DNA of 64,000 nucleotides from Leucosporidium creatinivorum (GCA_001600635.1 BCKL01000012.1:1-64000); one strand, 5' to 3'. Shown: positions 51,451-63,457, counted from the first letter of the stretch. Numbers and translations: made by a program. The notes: generated by a model from the letters alone, not told the origin.

Positions 51451-51966
51451 CGTTGCAGGAGGCCGGCTTGTTGTTGCTCGCCAGTCAAAAGGTTGAGGTT
51501 CGGCCTTCTGATGCAAAGTTTCCGTGCGAATTGGCGAGCGTGTAGGATGACAAGGGAGCAGCAGGCGGAGTGCAGAAGGGAAGGTAGAGCGAAGCAACGG
51601 CTCCTCGCTCTGTAGCTCGATGGGAAGGGTGGACAAAGAGAAGCGAAAACGCAGGACGGCCTCCCACCCAGATCAAGGATGGCGCGCGGCCAAGTAGATG
51701 TTCAAACACTCTCGATGAGGCAGTCGGATCCAAGAGGCCGAACGCGGGGTGGGTAAGGGCAGTTTTGGAGCTGTTCTTGCTCGCTCGGCACCGCTGTACG
51801 ATACAGAGGTACTCCTAGCAATCAATGAAGCTGTACTGGACCATCGGCGAGCTTTCCGAAGCCCTGGCGGGAGCTGAGGAGAGCGATGAAGAAGGGAAAG
51901 GAGCGCGACGAGAAAGGCTGGGCCTTTATCACTCCGCCCGCATTGTCGGCCTGCTGCTCGACTGCC
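51451..51966. promoter_or_regulatory. divergent promoter, membrane protein and METTL16 genes
   Basis: Lies between two start codons pointing away. CTGTAG at 51610-51615 is 160 bp before the membrane-protein ATG. An alternative plus-strand ATG at 51886 is in frame with the METTL16 start; the codons between it and 51967 show no family match. Confidence 0.45.
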
Positions 51967-54045
51967 ATGGAGCTGCTTCAGAATCCCTACATAACAGCTC
52001 CTCGATTTGATGAGCTTGCTGCTGCTGTACCCGCTTTTGCACCTTTGTACGCCGTCCCAGAGGTGCTCTCGCTGCCGTCGAACGCTCACCTCCTCCTTCT
52101 TCGCCAGCCTTCGAATGACCAGCAAAGGGCAGCCTACAATCGACTTCCAGGATGGTCAAGCTGTCAGGTAGGCCTGCGATCCTCCCTGCACCACGAACAA
52201 AGCCTGATCGCGCTCCTACAGAGCTCTCACGTCTGCTCTCCTCGAACGGGACTTTCAGCTCGCCATCGACCTCCCCGAGGACCGACTATGCCCTATGGTA
52301 AGCCTCAGCTACCTACTGACTTGTGTGCCGAGCACTGACTCGCACATGATCTCGCTACAGGTCCCAGGTCGGTTCGTAGCGGCCTCTCTCCTTCTCGGCG
52401 CTCGCCAGGCTGACCTTTCCACACGGCCAGACTCGAGTATTTGCTTTGGATCTTACAGCTCTCATTGCGCACACTAGGACCCACACCATCGCCGCCGCCT
52501 CAACTCGCACTGGACATGTTCGTCGCTTGCTCGAGCCGTCTCTTGCGCCTCGCTGACCCGCTGCCGCCTCTTGCCGTCTTCCCCTCGCCATGATCAAATA
52601 CCTTGCTCCATCGCCAATTCCCCCTTCCATGTACCAGTGGCACTGGCTCCTCCTGCATCTACCCTCTCCTCGGCTGCCGCTCGTACCCTTCTATCCAGTT
52701 CGTAGCGACCGATGTGGACGACCATTCCCTCTCGTACGCTCTTCGGAACGTTCAAGAGAACCGGCTAGACGACCAGATTGACGTGCGACAAGTAGAAGCT
52801 TCAGGGAGCATGTTCCCTGCAGGAGAGTGAGCCGATTCCTTGTCGGATCGGGATCGCCGAGACGAGAGCTGACCACCTCTCTCACCAGGTTCGACTTCAC
52901 CATGTGCAACCCGCCGTTCTACTCGAGTGCGGATGAAGTGGCCGACTCTCTCGCTGCGAAGGAGCTCGAGCCATACGCCGTAAGCCGACGTCCTCGCCTT
53001 GACCGAACCATCCGAGCTGGTCTTGCTCCGACGACAAGCTGACTCTTTCCGGCTCACAGGTCTGCACCGGAGGATCTAAAGAGATGGTCACTGATGGTGG
53101 CGAAGTCGCCTTTGTCGGTCGGATGGTAGAAGAGAGTTTGACTTGCGGAGAGCGGATAAGGTTAGCCCTTGACGGACCGCCTTCGCTTCTTGAACCTCTC
53201 GGAGCTGACATGCTCATCTCAACAAACCCTCAGATGGTTCTCCAGCCTTTTAGGCAAATATTCGAGCATAGCCCCGTTGGTGGCTCAGCTGCAGAAGAAC
53301 TCGGTGCGCTGCTCGCCCTCGGTTCTGGCTCGCCAGCAGAGCTGACCTGTCCATCTCTCGTGCAGATCGAGAATTACACCATCAAGGAGCTCTCACAAGG
53401 CCAGACTCAGCGCTATATCCTCGCCTGGTCTCTACAGTCGACTCGTCTGCCCTCGGTGGGCCCTTCTCTCGCCTTGGACTTGCTGTCAGTACGTCGCACT
53501 GACTGTCGCTACCCTCGCAGAACACATACCACCCTCGCGCCTCCGAGTACACCAACCAACCCCTCGCCAAGCTCCTCCCACCCTCCAACGCCCACACCTA
53601 CTTCTGCCCGCCGAGCCTTCGACCAGCCGACGTGAAGGAGGCCCTCTCCCTCACCATTGAGGAGCTTGACGGATCAAATCTCATTTGGGGCGTATCGACA
53701 AATGCTCGGGTCGAGCTCGGCACGCTTCAAGCTCGCAAGAACGGCTGGTCGAGGAGCGCGAGAAGAAAGGGCAAGGGCTCGGCGATGGTGGAGGACGCCA
53801 ATTTTGGGCCTCAGTCGACGAGTACGGCTGAACCTGTAGAGAAGCAGGCACTACCGTTGGAAGCGGTGGTCACTGTCAGGCTGGAGGGAGAGCAGGTGAA
53901 GGTTGAGGCGGAGTGGACGAAGGGGTCCGACCGAGCGAGGAAGGACTGGGCGACGCTATGGGCGTACTTGATCAGGAGGCTAGTCGAACGGGCGAAGGAG
54001 ACTAGCTCAGCGTCCGGGGCGGGAGAGGATGCCATGGAACAGTAG
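51967..54045 (+). CDS. METTL16: METTL16-type U6 snRNA N6-adenosine methyltransferase
   Basis: SAM-dependent m6A writer for U6 snRNA and structured RNAs. The start at 51967 gives MELLQNPYITAPRFDELAAA, fitting the METTL16 NPY..PPDF..LA lead. Splicing gives PTIDFQDGQAVRALTSALLE, DRLCPMVPGRLEYLLWILQL, ALDIGTGSSCIYPLLG (SAM loop), FVATDVDDHSLSYALRNVQE, FTMCNPPFYSS with the catalytic NPPF, CTGGSKEMVTDGGEVAFVGR, then IENYTIKELSQGQTQRYILA. The C-terminal region (AVVTVRLEGEQVKVEAEW with LWAYLIRRLVERAK) resembles the RNA-binding VCR/KA1-like part. About ten exons. Two introns, after GR and after LALD, need GTTCGT donors to keep frame and family match. An alternative in-frame ATG lies at 51886. Confidence 0.9.
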
Positions 54046-54417
54046 CTCCTCCCTTCTAGCTGGGCATTCGGCGGCGAAAGCGAGACAAGAGAGCGGCTCT
54101 CCTCAAGCCGGAGAGGTAGAGACCAGATACAGCAACGGCCCTCTCATTCAGCATTCAATTCCTTTCGTTGAGTCGGACAGCGTCTGAGGGCACATATTGA
54201 TCTTACAACAGCCTTCCACAGGCAAGGTCGCGCCGAACCCTCCCGCCTCTGCCTGGCCCAAATCAAGACCACCAACTCGCTTCTCAATACCTGAGCCCGG
54301 AAAGCGTCCCGATGCACACCTATACCATGTTCTGCTTGAGGTTGACGGAGCACATCTCGCCTGGAAGAAGCAAAGGCCGAGGTCAGTCCAAGCTCCTCTC
54401 TTCAATAAACGGAGAGA
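54046..54417. other. convergent intergenic region, METTL16 and PTPS-like genes
   Basis: Between two facing stops. Open frames present on both strands (for example 54144-54405 minus) have no recognisable content. Should hold both 3' ends. Confidence 0.4.
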
Positions 54418-55246
54418 CTACTGACCCGAGTAGATGGCGGTCGTAGTGTTGATAGCCCTACTCCCTGGTGTACGGTAACATCCGCCGACCTCGACCTCGA
54501 TTTGAGTGCACGAGAAGGGATGCGGTCGCATGAGGACTCCGACGTTGCGGAAGATGAAGAGGCAGACGTTCTCGATGGTCGAGGGACGAGAGAGAAAGAA
54601 GGAAATGTCGGTATCCTGTGGTTGGAAGGCCGGAGCGAGCGAGTGAGCCGGAAGAGCTTCGGTCAGCCATGTCCGAAAGCCGAGATTGACAGAGGGGCGC
54701 GTTGAGAAGAAATGAGGTGATCCAGTGTACTCACGATGTTCTTGCGGTCGAGCACCTCGGTCACGGCCATAGAGACAACATCCTCGAGCAGGTCATTGCC
54801 CATGATTTGACCGCTGTAGAGAGGGGGAATGGGAGGTTAGCGAGCGCTGCTGGACCGAGAGCCGGTCTCCACTCACGTCTTCTTGCAAACGGGTCCCTTA
54901 AACGTAATGCGGAAGGTGTACTCGTGTCCATGAACATGTACGGCTTCTCCGAACCGAACCAGGTTGGCTTCCTGCGCGAAGGGACTGAGGTTAAGCGAGC
55001 TGCAGGGGATCAGAAAGCAGCAGAGCAGCGGAGCAGTGGGAAGCCTACCTCACTGAGACTGTTGGACCACAGCCGGTGAACGGCGTTGACTAGGATGTAG
55101 AAGTAGAGCTTGGTCAGCTCAGGCAACGCGCAGGAGTGGAGCAGGTGCAGCTCACCTTTGACTGAATGAATGATGGTGATGAGCGGCGCCTGTTCATCCT
55201 GAGATACAGACTGTGACAGTGGTGGCCTCTGCTGGTCGATATCCAT
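54418..55246 (-). CDS. divergent 6-pyruvoyltetrahydropterin synthase-fold protein
   Basis: Tunnelling-fold (T-fold) protein of about 160 residues in five exons. Exon 1 codes MDIDQQRPPLSQ, ending IIHSVK, then VNAVHRLWSNSLSEEANLVR, FGEAVHVHGHEYTFRITFKG, GQIMGNDLLEDVVSMAVTEV with LDRKNI, and DTDISFFLSRPSTIENVCLF. The end is AINTTTAIYSGQ. The three zinc His (AVHRL and VHGHEY) are kept. By comparison with animal PTPS, the catalytic Cys of the FGKCNNPNGHGH loop is replaced (FGEAVHVHGH), and the Asp-His of LDHKNLD reads LDRKNI, so the His is lost. It should therefore not be called a working tetrahydrobiopterin enzyme without test; it may act on another pterin or deazapurine, or be non-catalytic. Confidence 0.8.
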
Positions 55247-55639
55247 CCCAAACCGGAGCAAGCAGCGAAGCGAACGAAGGCAAGCTGGACAAGCAGCTCT
55301 CCGGGCTCTCTTTCTTAACACTCATTCGTCAGGGGTCGTTCGACCTCTTCTACTTCACTACACGTCTTTATCACTGCTGGACGGTACCGCCAAGGCCGAG
55401 CTCCTTCAGGACTACACCTCTGGGCCTCTCTCGCCGCGCCAGAGCTACTCGAGCACAGCATCGCAGTCAAGAACCGCTCGGCAAGCTTTGCTTTGACCGC
55501 CACTCGACCAGCTACACCACTAGACCGAACTGCAGCTCAGCTACTGCAGCTCACGCTACAGCTCGCTGCACCCCTCGCCGCCCTCACCGCCTCAAGCCCC
55601 TCAGAGCTCGCTTCGGCTTCCGTGGCCACAACACTTTGC
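55247..55639. promoter_or_regulatory. divergent promoter, PTPS-like and MAPK phosphatase genes
   Basis: The phosphatase frame stays open upstream to about 55493 but has no ATG there, so the first usable ATG is at 55640. CTACAG at 55556-55561 lies 79 bp before that ATG, beside several CAGCT repeats (55530-55565). Confidence 0.45.
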
Positions 55640-58600
55640 ATGAACGTCGGGAGGAGCGATCAAGGTGTACAGATTGATACCACCCAGCCCTCGAGCTCTC
55701 TTACCGCCCACTCGATGCAAGCAGGAGGATCGGAAGCGCCGCTCGCTCGACAACACGCCGCCGCCGTGGGACAGGAGCAGGCGCCGAACAGCGAGGCAAG
55801 CTTGCTCGGCGCCATCCTTTCGAGCTCCCCCCCAGATGAACATCCGTCCTCCTCCTCCACCTCGTCGTCGCCGCTGAGCTGCTCTTTCAGCTCAACCACC
55901 GGCGTTGAGGCGAGCGAATCGGCGACTTCCCGCTCGACCAGCTCCAGCAACTCGGACGGCGACTGGGACAAGCTTGGCCAAGATCGGATACCCAGCTCCT
56001 TCTCGACCGCCACCCTTCGCGCTGCTCTGGAAGCCGTCGACCCCGCCCCACTTAAGAGCGCCAGTCTCCCCCTCGCGCACGCCCCCACTCCTCGCGCTCG
56101 ACTACAGCACAGCGCCTCCGAACCCATCCCTACCGCTTCGACCATCTACGCTGAGCCGAGCCTCATCGACGAGGAGAGGACGCCAGTGCCCGATGCGACG
56201 GGCGCCGGGCGAGCCTTCGTCTTTCCACCACCGCTGCCAATGAAGGAGCAGTTCACTAGAGATCCTACACCTGCAGGTGGGTGATGATATCTCTATCTCG
56301 TAGCCTTCGCGCACCGCTCACTCTTCCTCTCCCAGATCTAAACCCCTTCTCGCCGACCTCTCACTCTCCCGCCCCTTCCAGCTCCCCTCCTTCCATGCTC
56401 TCTCTCATCGCCGCTCGTCCCGCCGGTCTCCACCATCGCAAGACGCACTCGGGAGCCGCTGCCTCGAGTGTTCCTCCCACGACCTCAGCTGGGATCCACA
56501 AGCGAGTTCCCTCGGGCTCGCTCAGGCCAGCAGCCATCATCGCACGAAGCGGCGGACAGCAGACCGTCTCCGAGGCGGACGAGCTGAAGGAAGCAGGCTT
56601 GAGGGTACACGACTTTCGGCCGGCGCCAGGCGACGTTACGCCTGTGCTTAGGGAGGCGCTGGGGAGCAAGGTCGTCGAACAGCCGAGAGCCGAGGGGAAG
56701 CGGTTGGCGAGAGGGCTGGCGCCGGCAGACTTTGTGGACGTGTTGGAGCGAGGTGGAGTGCTAGTGGTAGATGTCAGGAGCTTGTCGGCTTTCTTGGGAG
56801 ACGAAGGACGAGTACGAGGCTCGGTGTGAGTAGCTGTCGTCTGCCTTCGCTTACAACGCCCGAGCTGATACTGATCCTCGGAATATCTGCAGCAACGTCA
56901 ACTTCCCCACGCTCCTCATCAAACGCTTCCGCAAGGGCAACAGCTCCTCCTTCAGCCTTTCCTCCTTCACCACGACTCAGGCCGGCAAGTCGCTCCTCGA
57001 AGAGTTCCAGCAGAGTCAACACCACGACGTTGTAGTCGTCGATGACCGCTTGGAGACACGAGATCTCACCTCGTTGAATCCAGGGTCGGTGCTGCTGTCG
57101 GTACTGGAGCGACGAGACGAGAGTGGGAAGGTCTGCTACCTCGACAGGCCGCTCCACCAGGCCATTGTCGTGGAGCCACGGCTGCGTCGATGGATTGTGC
57201 AAGGCGAGGGCGAGGACGAGCTCAGCGGATCCAGCGGGACCGTATCGGAGGACGACTCTCAGAGCGGGCACCAAGGCCTGCACCCCATCACCGCCAGCAA
57301 TGGCTCCTCCCTCCCCCCTCCTCGCCTTTCACCGCTCCCACGCACCCCGACGAACAACTTCGGCCCTCCATCTCTTACCCCACCGAAGACTCCTGGCGGC
57401 ACACCTCGTGCTCGACCTCCCAAGCTGCGCCGCATCGACACCTCGGAGAACCTCCTCGGCGCGCGCAAGCATACCCTCTCGACAACTCACCGAGCTGCCT
57501 CCCGCTCTCCCAACGCTCCTGCCCTCCGAGTCGATGCTCAGTCAGCCAACAACCGCAATACGACGAGCGGCATGTCGCTCCAAGCCATCTGTCACATGCA
57601 GGCCAAATCGCCCGCCGCCACCGCTACTCGATTCGCCGAAGCCGAGCTCACCCTTCCTCCTCGCTCGGCGTACCCTCGAGACGGGGATTCTTCCTCCTCA
57701 CCTTCCTCGCCCGAGGATCCACGCACCTCCGTCGCCGATGTACCACCTTTCGTCGTCTCGTCCATTATCCCCGGCTTCCTCTACCTCGGTCCCGAGCCTA
57801 CCAAGGCGGAAGACCTCGATGAGCTGGAGGGGCTAGGCGTCAAGCAGGTGCTCAACTTGGCGTTGGAGTGCGAGGATAAGGATGGAGAGGTGGGTAGGAG
57901 GTTTGAGTTGAGGAAGATTGGTATGAGGGACTTTGTCGAGGAGACTGGCGTGCAGAAGGCGATTGAGGAGGCTTGCAGGATCCTGAGTGAGTGTCTGAGT
58001 TGAGGGCATGACTAGAGAGCTCGCTGACAATACTGGACTACAGGCGACGCTCAGCTGCAGTCGAAGCCCGTCTATGTGCACTGCCGAGCGGGCAAGTCAC
58101 GCTCGGTGACGATTGTCCTGGCTTACCTCGTCCATCGGTGAGCTGCTCTCGCTCACTCTGGGACTCTCGAGGAGCTCCCGCTAACATCTCGTCTTCTACA
58201 GGAATCACTGGTCGCTGAAACGAGCCTACGCGCACGTCAGCGAACGGCGGAAGGGCATCTCGCCGAGTGAGCTGCGCTTATCCCTCGCCTACCTCTCGAG
58301 CTTTCGCTGACTTGCACGCTTCTCCAGACATCGGTTTCGTCGCCGAGCTCATGACGTGGGAAGAGCGCGAGCGCGGTCGCAAATCCCAAGGCGTATTCGG
58401 CTCGTCGCATCGCAAGCAATCTCCCTCCTCGTCCTCTTCGACTCCTCCTTCACCTCCTGCCACCGCACCCGCTCCCACCGCCCCATCACCAAACCACATC
58501 GCCCTCCCGCCCTCAATGGCTCGCTCGACCTCGGACCAGGGACGAGGCGGCCATGCCCATTCGCAGTCGAGCTTTGCTGCTATGCGGTACCCCGACGTTG

Positions 58601-58877
58601 GCGGTGGGAAGCATCGCGACTCGATGCCCGTTTCTTCTGCCTCGAGGGGAGGCGATGAGCGGAATGGCGATGGCGATGGCGAGGGGAGGGAGAAGCGCGC
58701 GGCCGATGGGACGTGGGCGCCTGCGAGGTGGCAAGAGCATGATGAGAAGTCGAATCCTCAGCGGAGGTAAGCTCATGCCTTCTCGTTCGTCGCGAAGAGT
58801 GCTCGCTAACCGTCTCGAGTCGCAGATCAAGTCGAGCCGGACTCGAAAGCTTCGCGCCGACGAGGCTCGGCGATTGA
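55640..58877 (+). CDS. MAP kinase phosphatase: rhodanese-like plus dual-specificity phosphatase
   Basis: Likely inactivates MAP kinases, as MKP/Msg5 proteins do. A long Ser/Pro-rich N-terminal part (intron after RDPTPAG) leads to a rhodanese/CDC25-like domain: LAPADFVDVLERGGVLVVDV, RSLSAFLGDEGRVRGSVNVN and FPTLLIKRFRKG, with VVVVDDR further on. A 150-residue disordered linker follows, then the DSP domain: SSIIPGFLYLGPEPTKAEDL, GVKQVLNLALECEDKDGEVG, and the active site VYVHCRAGKSRSVTIVLAYL with its catalytic Cys and Arg; LKRAYAHVSERRKGISPN follows. The general-acid Asp is probably in IGMRDFVEETG. A Ser/Pro tail ends with an exon coding about a dozen residues (SSRAGLESFAPT and on). Seven exons by eye. 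Start chosen as first in-frame ATG. Confidence 0.88.
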
Positions 58878-59142
58878 GGCCGTCGGCGAGTCGCTTAGCA
58901 TCCTTCGTTTCGTCCCGTGTGGCCTACGCGCCAGCTCCTGTATCTAGCTTATCTTCCATACGCACATTCATTAGCTATACCCTCTTCCCCTTTCGTTTGA
59001 AGTTTCTCAGTCCTCCTTGCAAACAGCTCGTTTTCGTTCGCTCTCCCTTCGAGAGTACAGAGCGAGCAAAGGCTAAAGTTCCAGAGATGGGCCGTCTACT
59101 GAATCGACTAACGACACTGCACGAATGGCACAATCTAATCCC
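58878..59142. other. convergent spacer, MAPK phosphatase and VHS-GAT genes
   Basis: Between facing stops; should carry both 3' ends. Slightly more A/T-rich than the coding DNA. No coding signal assigned. Confidence 0.4.
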
Positions 59143-61612
59143 TCACTCCCGCCGACTAAACTCGCCGCTCCGCCGACCCTCCTCCTCGTACTGCTGAGCA
59201 TACTTGGCCCTTAACGCTTCCTCCAACTTCCTCTGTTGCTCCACAGGGTCCGACTCGGTTCCTACGAGTCACGCGAACAAGGTCAGCGAAGCTCAACTCG
59301 ACGATTCGGCGAAGCCAACTCACCCTCCCTCAGCGACAACCTCCTCAACTTCCCCAACGCCTTCTCGCTGGGTTGCGAAGGCGTAGCAATGAAGCTCTCG
59401 TCCGTCGGCTGTCGCCTCAGCACTCCATGCCCTTCTCCTCCGCTGTACGAGCCTGAGCCTGATCCTGACCCTCCTCCGCCTCCGCCGAAATTGGGCAGCG
59501 CGTTCGACCCGCTATCATGTCTCTCCTCCGAATGACTCTCCTCGGGCTCATCGTACAGCATTCGACCGCCAGTGATGGACGAGGCGGAGAGAGGACGATG
59601 GGAGTCAAAGGTGTCGGGGATGATGTAAGCCGAGTCGGAGGAAGTGGGGGAGGCGTGGCCGTTTGGGATGGACTTGGTGGGTGAGGCGGTCGTGGGAGAT
59701 GAGGAGAGGTAAGCAGCGTAGGGGTTTCGGGATTGACGGCGGTCGGAGGGGGAGGGGCTGGTGTTTACTTGAGGTGGAGGAGGAGGGGGAGGGCGATGGT
59801 CGGCGAAGGGGTCGGCGGCAACGGGCGTACCGGCGAGAGGCGAATGACGAGTCTGCTCGTTCGGCTGAGGCTTGTGGAAAGAGATGACTTCCCCCAATGC
59901 ATCCTCTCCACCTCGCGCAGCATTCCTCGAAGCTGGCCGACTCCCACCTTCTCCGTGCTCGAGATCGCTCGTCGCAGAAAGGTAGTTGCCATGCTCATCC
60001 GGCGCTCCTGCCTTGCTGCGGTCGAAGCGAGTCTCGTTCTTGGAGCGTTCTTCGACGGCTTGTAGCTCGAGGAGCTCGTTCTGATTCTGCGAATGACTGT
60101 CGTAGCTGGCGAGCGCTTCGGTGACCTGTAGAGCGTGAAGGGGTGAGCGACCTGCGAGGTAAAGCAGATGAGGGGGAAACAAACTTCAGAGTAAGCTGCG
60201 AGAAGGATCGAGAGGGTCTTCTCCTCCTCCGTCTCAATGGCGACGGGCGGCGGCATGGGCTGATCTCCCGAGACGATGGGCGCGAAGGGGTTGTTGGAGG
60301 CCAAACGAGGCGAGTTGCGGGCGACGTCAATCTCCCTGATCTCCTCTGTAGCAGCGTTGGAAAGAGGGTGAAGGTTGACAGCCGGAGGAGGAGGGGAAGG
60401 GGCGGGGTGCGAGTCCGAGCGGCCGGAGGAGGAGCGCGACGGTTGCTGGCTGTCGGCGGCGGTGCGAGATTGCTCAGCCTGGACAGTGGCCCACTGGAGG
60501 TTGTTGGCCAGGACCTCCTGCGAGGCAAAGCATTTGGCATGGAACTCCTGAACAATCTCGTTGGAAGCGAGCTCCTCATCAGGCGAAGCGAAAGCGACCG
60601 CTTCCGCGAGCAGCCTGGCGTTGCCTCTGGCTTGCTCAGCTTCCCTCCGCAGGTCCTTCATCTGCTCGCTGGTGGTCGGTAGGCGTCGGGGTTCCCTAGG
60701 ACGATGGCGAGGAGTGCCGAGGTTGTTGCGAGGGTCGGCGGTGGGAGTGAGAAGGGGGTCCGAGGGGTCGAGAGGATGGCCGTTGACGGGCCAGTCGGCT
60801 GGTTTGAGCTTGTTGTAGAGGCCGGTGATGGGTGACAGCTCGGCGTCGCGCTGTTAGAGGACGGAGTGAGCAATCGAACGGCGTCGAGCGAGGGAGCAGC
60901 GCCTACCTGGTAGTCGAAAGCGAGAGGGGAGAGCACTCGGAGGATCATCTCTCGCACTCGCGGGTCCGTCTTCTTACTCGTAGCGAGGTCATGTAGCTCT
61001 CCCAAAAACTTCTTGCTGGCGACTTGCTCTGACTCGCCATCAAGAGGTCAGTCCTCAGCGAAGCGGCGCTCCTACCCCTCGCCGAAACTCACCCCGGAAG
61101 CGCAAGTCGGTGTTGCGCATGAGGATACCGGTGAGCCACACTGCTCGTTCTTGGGCTTCGGGTACAGCATGCTTGAACTCCTTCCTGAGGGCGCGAGCAG
61201 CTTCCTTGGCGGCGGCCCCTGAGGTCGAGAGGTAGTCGGCGAGCGAGAGGACGTAAGGGTAGTCGAAAGCAGGGCTGGCGCAGCTCCATCTGGTCGAGTC
61301 AGTGATTCGTTGAAGGTCAGCTCGGCGTTTGTGATGCTACAGCAGAGGCAAAGCTCACCCGATAGCGTTGAGCACGTCGGTGACGCGGGGAGGGCCCATC
61401 ACTCTCGGATCTGGAGCGTGAGCCTGAGCTACAGCGTAGTCTTGAGGAGGATGATGTGCAGCTTGGCCATGCTGCTGCTGCTGATGGCCGCCGTGCTGAA
61501 GTGTCGTCTGTGCGGGGTTGGACGTCGGCAGAGTCTCGAACGAAGGGTGGTCGCTGTCTGCTGTAGGAGAAGGCTGTGCAGAGGCCTTCTTGCCTCCAAA
61601 CAAACGCTTCAT
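59143..61612 (-). CDS. VHS and GAT domain trafficking protein (Lsb5-like)
   Basis: Ubiquitin/clathrin adaptor-type protein, probably at actin patches or endosomes. The start at 61612 gives MKRLFGGKKASAQPSP. After a Gln/His-rich lead comes the VHS domain: PRVTDVLNAIG, ASPAFDYPYVLSLADYLS, EFKHAVPEAQERAVWLTGIL, MRNTDLRFR, SKKFLGELHDLATSKKTDPR and REMILRVLSPLAFDYQ. A linker with PITGLYNKLKP follows, then the GAT helices: EQMKDLRREAEQARGNARLL, EEELASNEIVQEFHAKCFAS and QEVLANNLQWATVQAEQSR. The long Ser/Pro/Gly-rich tail ends in an EQQRKLEEALRAKYAQQYEE coiled coil from a separate last exon. No GAE (ear) domain is seen, so Lsb5-like rather than GGA. About seven exons. Confidence 0.82.
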
Positions 61613-62042
61613 CTTGAGGTACACGAAGTGGCGGAGGTGTTGAAGCTGAGAGCAAGCGGGAACGGTTCGAGCGCAGGCTTCCAAGAGTCGCTGAGAGGTT
61701 GCTGGGGGGTGAAAGAAGCTGTAGGGCTGTAGCTGTAGTGCTTTGGTAAAGAGAGAAGCGATTCGAGCTGTGGACGAGAGATGTGGCAGAAGCCAAGCCA
61801 TGCTCGGGCTTCGACTGGCCTCATCGCCTCACTTCGCAGCACTCCTTTTGCGCTAGGCAGAGAGTCTGCTGCAGCTCGATAGAGCACTGCAAGACTGAGC
61901 TCGGACCTACTCTGCTGCAGAAAGCCAGTGACCCCTATTCGACCTCGACTTGTTGAACGACCCCCGCCCTTCCCCTTGGCTTCCTGCGCTTACACTCGCT
62001 CAGCCCCCACTTCGTCGCGACTAGCTGATACGCTACATAATC
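61613..62042. promoter_or_regulatory. divergent promoter, VHS-GAT and unknown membrane protein genes
   Basis: Read on the minus strand, three CTACAG units lie within about 30 bp (61716-61738), roughly 105-125 bp before the VHS-GAT ATG. The plus-strand side (61920-62040) is C/T-rich just before the next ATG. Confidence 0.5.
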
Positions 62043-63252
62043 ATGTCGAGCTCATCTCAGCAACCTACTGGTGAGTTGCCATTGACTCGCTACAGCCGAG
62101 AAGAGCTCTGTACATCGCGCGAGCTCCGGCGGCTAACAACAGCTCTCTCGCGCCTTCAGGCCTGCACGGCAAGCGCAAGAAGGAGCTCGTAGCTATTGCC
62201 AAGGACATGGGACTATCTCTGCTCCCTTCCGCTGGCAAATTTGATCGTAAGTACCGAGCAACAGCTTCACCGACGTCCGAAGCTCCGCTCACCCGCCTCC
62301 TCCCCGCCTCGTTCAGTCGAGGAAGCAATTCGCGGTGCTCTCCGTGCTTCTCGGTCCCTCCGTACCAACCCCCTCTACTCGTACATCTGGGACTCCATGC
62401 CCGACTCGCAGGACGATTCTTCGCAAGCCGACTCGGACTCTGAGAGCGACTCCGAAGAGGAGGAGGATCCTACGCCCGCCTACCGCCCTACTCGCGGTAC
62501 TGGCACTCCTCGTCGCTCTTCCTCGATCAACAAGGTTGCCCACAAAGTAGCGAGCAAGGTCGCCTCGGTCGAGCAGAGTGCCCTCGCCGTCGCTTCTCCT
62601 CGTCGCCTTACTCGGTCGACCAGCCAGCTTGGCCTCATCGTGCGGAAGAGCAGCACCAACCTCCGGGAGGCGGCTCTTGTCGCCAAGGACGAGACTGTCA
62701 GCGCTGTCGCTGCTACTCAGGAGCTGCTGTCGACTTCGTGGACCCTCACTTCGGTGCTCGTCGGCGCCGAAATTGCCTACTTGGCTTGGGCCGCGGTGCC
62801 CTGGAAGCAAGTGGTGAGTTTGAGACGCAGCCAAGAAGCTAAGCCTATGCTGACTCGCTGTGCAACAGACCTACGGACCTCAGAAGTGGCTCACTCGCTC
62901 GCCCACTCCCGCCTTCTCCTTCACCATCCCGGACCTCGCCATCCTCCTCCACCCAACCTTCACCACCTCCTTCGTCCGCTGGTCACTCCTCACCATCCTC
63001 CTCCCCCTCATCATCTCCCTCTTCCTCGCCTTCCCCGGCCCTCGGTCTCGTCGCTCTTCGGCTCGGCGCTCGATCGCCCCTCCCAACGCCCTCTCCTTTG
63101 CCTTGGCTCGTCTCGCCATCACCATCCTCACCGGCTATGTCTTTTCGCATCCCAGCAAGACGCAATGGTCGTTCGAGTCGGTGGAAGGATCCGCTGCCAT
63201 CTCGGTAATCGGCTCGGCGCTCTCGGCGGCGTTCGCTGCCCTTGACCATTGA
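62043..63252 (+). CDS. membrane protein of unknown function
   Basis: Not recognised. Exon 1 codes MSSSSQQPT; exon 2 gives LHGKRKKELVAIAKDMGLSL with LPSAGKFD, a short helical module a little like a SAP/HeH fold. Exon 3 begins EEAIRGALRASRSLRTNPLY, then an acidic serine run (SQADSDSESDSEEEED), an amphipathic part with SSINKVAHKVASKVASVEQS, and a hydrophobic C-terminal half. About four helices are seen: TLTSVLVGAEIAYLAWAAV, WSLLTILLPLIISLFLAF, SFALARLAITILTGYVF and ISVIGSALSAAFAALDH. A HeH-like module before membrane helices recalls inner nuclear membrane proteins, but this is only a resemblance. Confidence 0.72.
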
Positions 63253-63457
63253 GGAGGCTCGGGATGTGTACTCTCCTGTGTATTCTGTGGCTTAGCGAAT
63301 ACGTGTTCGGTGATGATTCAGTGTTCTTTAGACCGAATCCTTGGCTCTTGAGACCGGCGCGTCGCCTTGACGTGTCGAAAGCGAAGGTCATCGACGCTCT
63401 GCGCTCCCTTTCTCTCTCTCGCCCTCCTCGTCTCTCTCTCGAGCTTCAGCACCAGCG

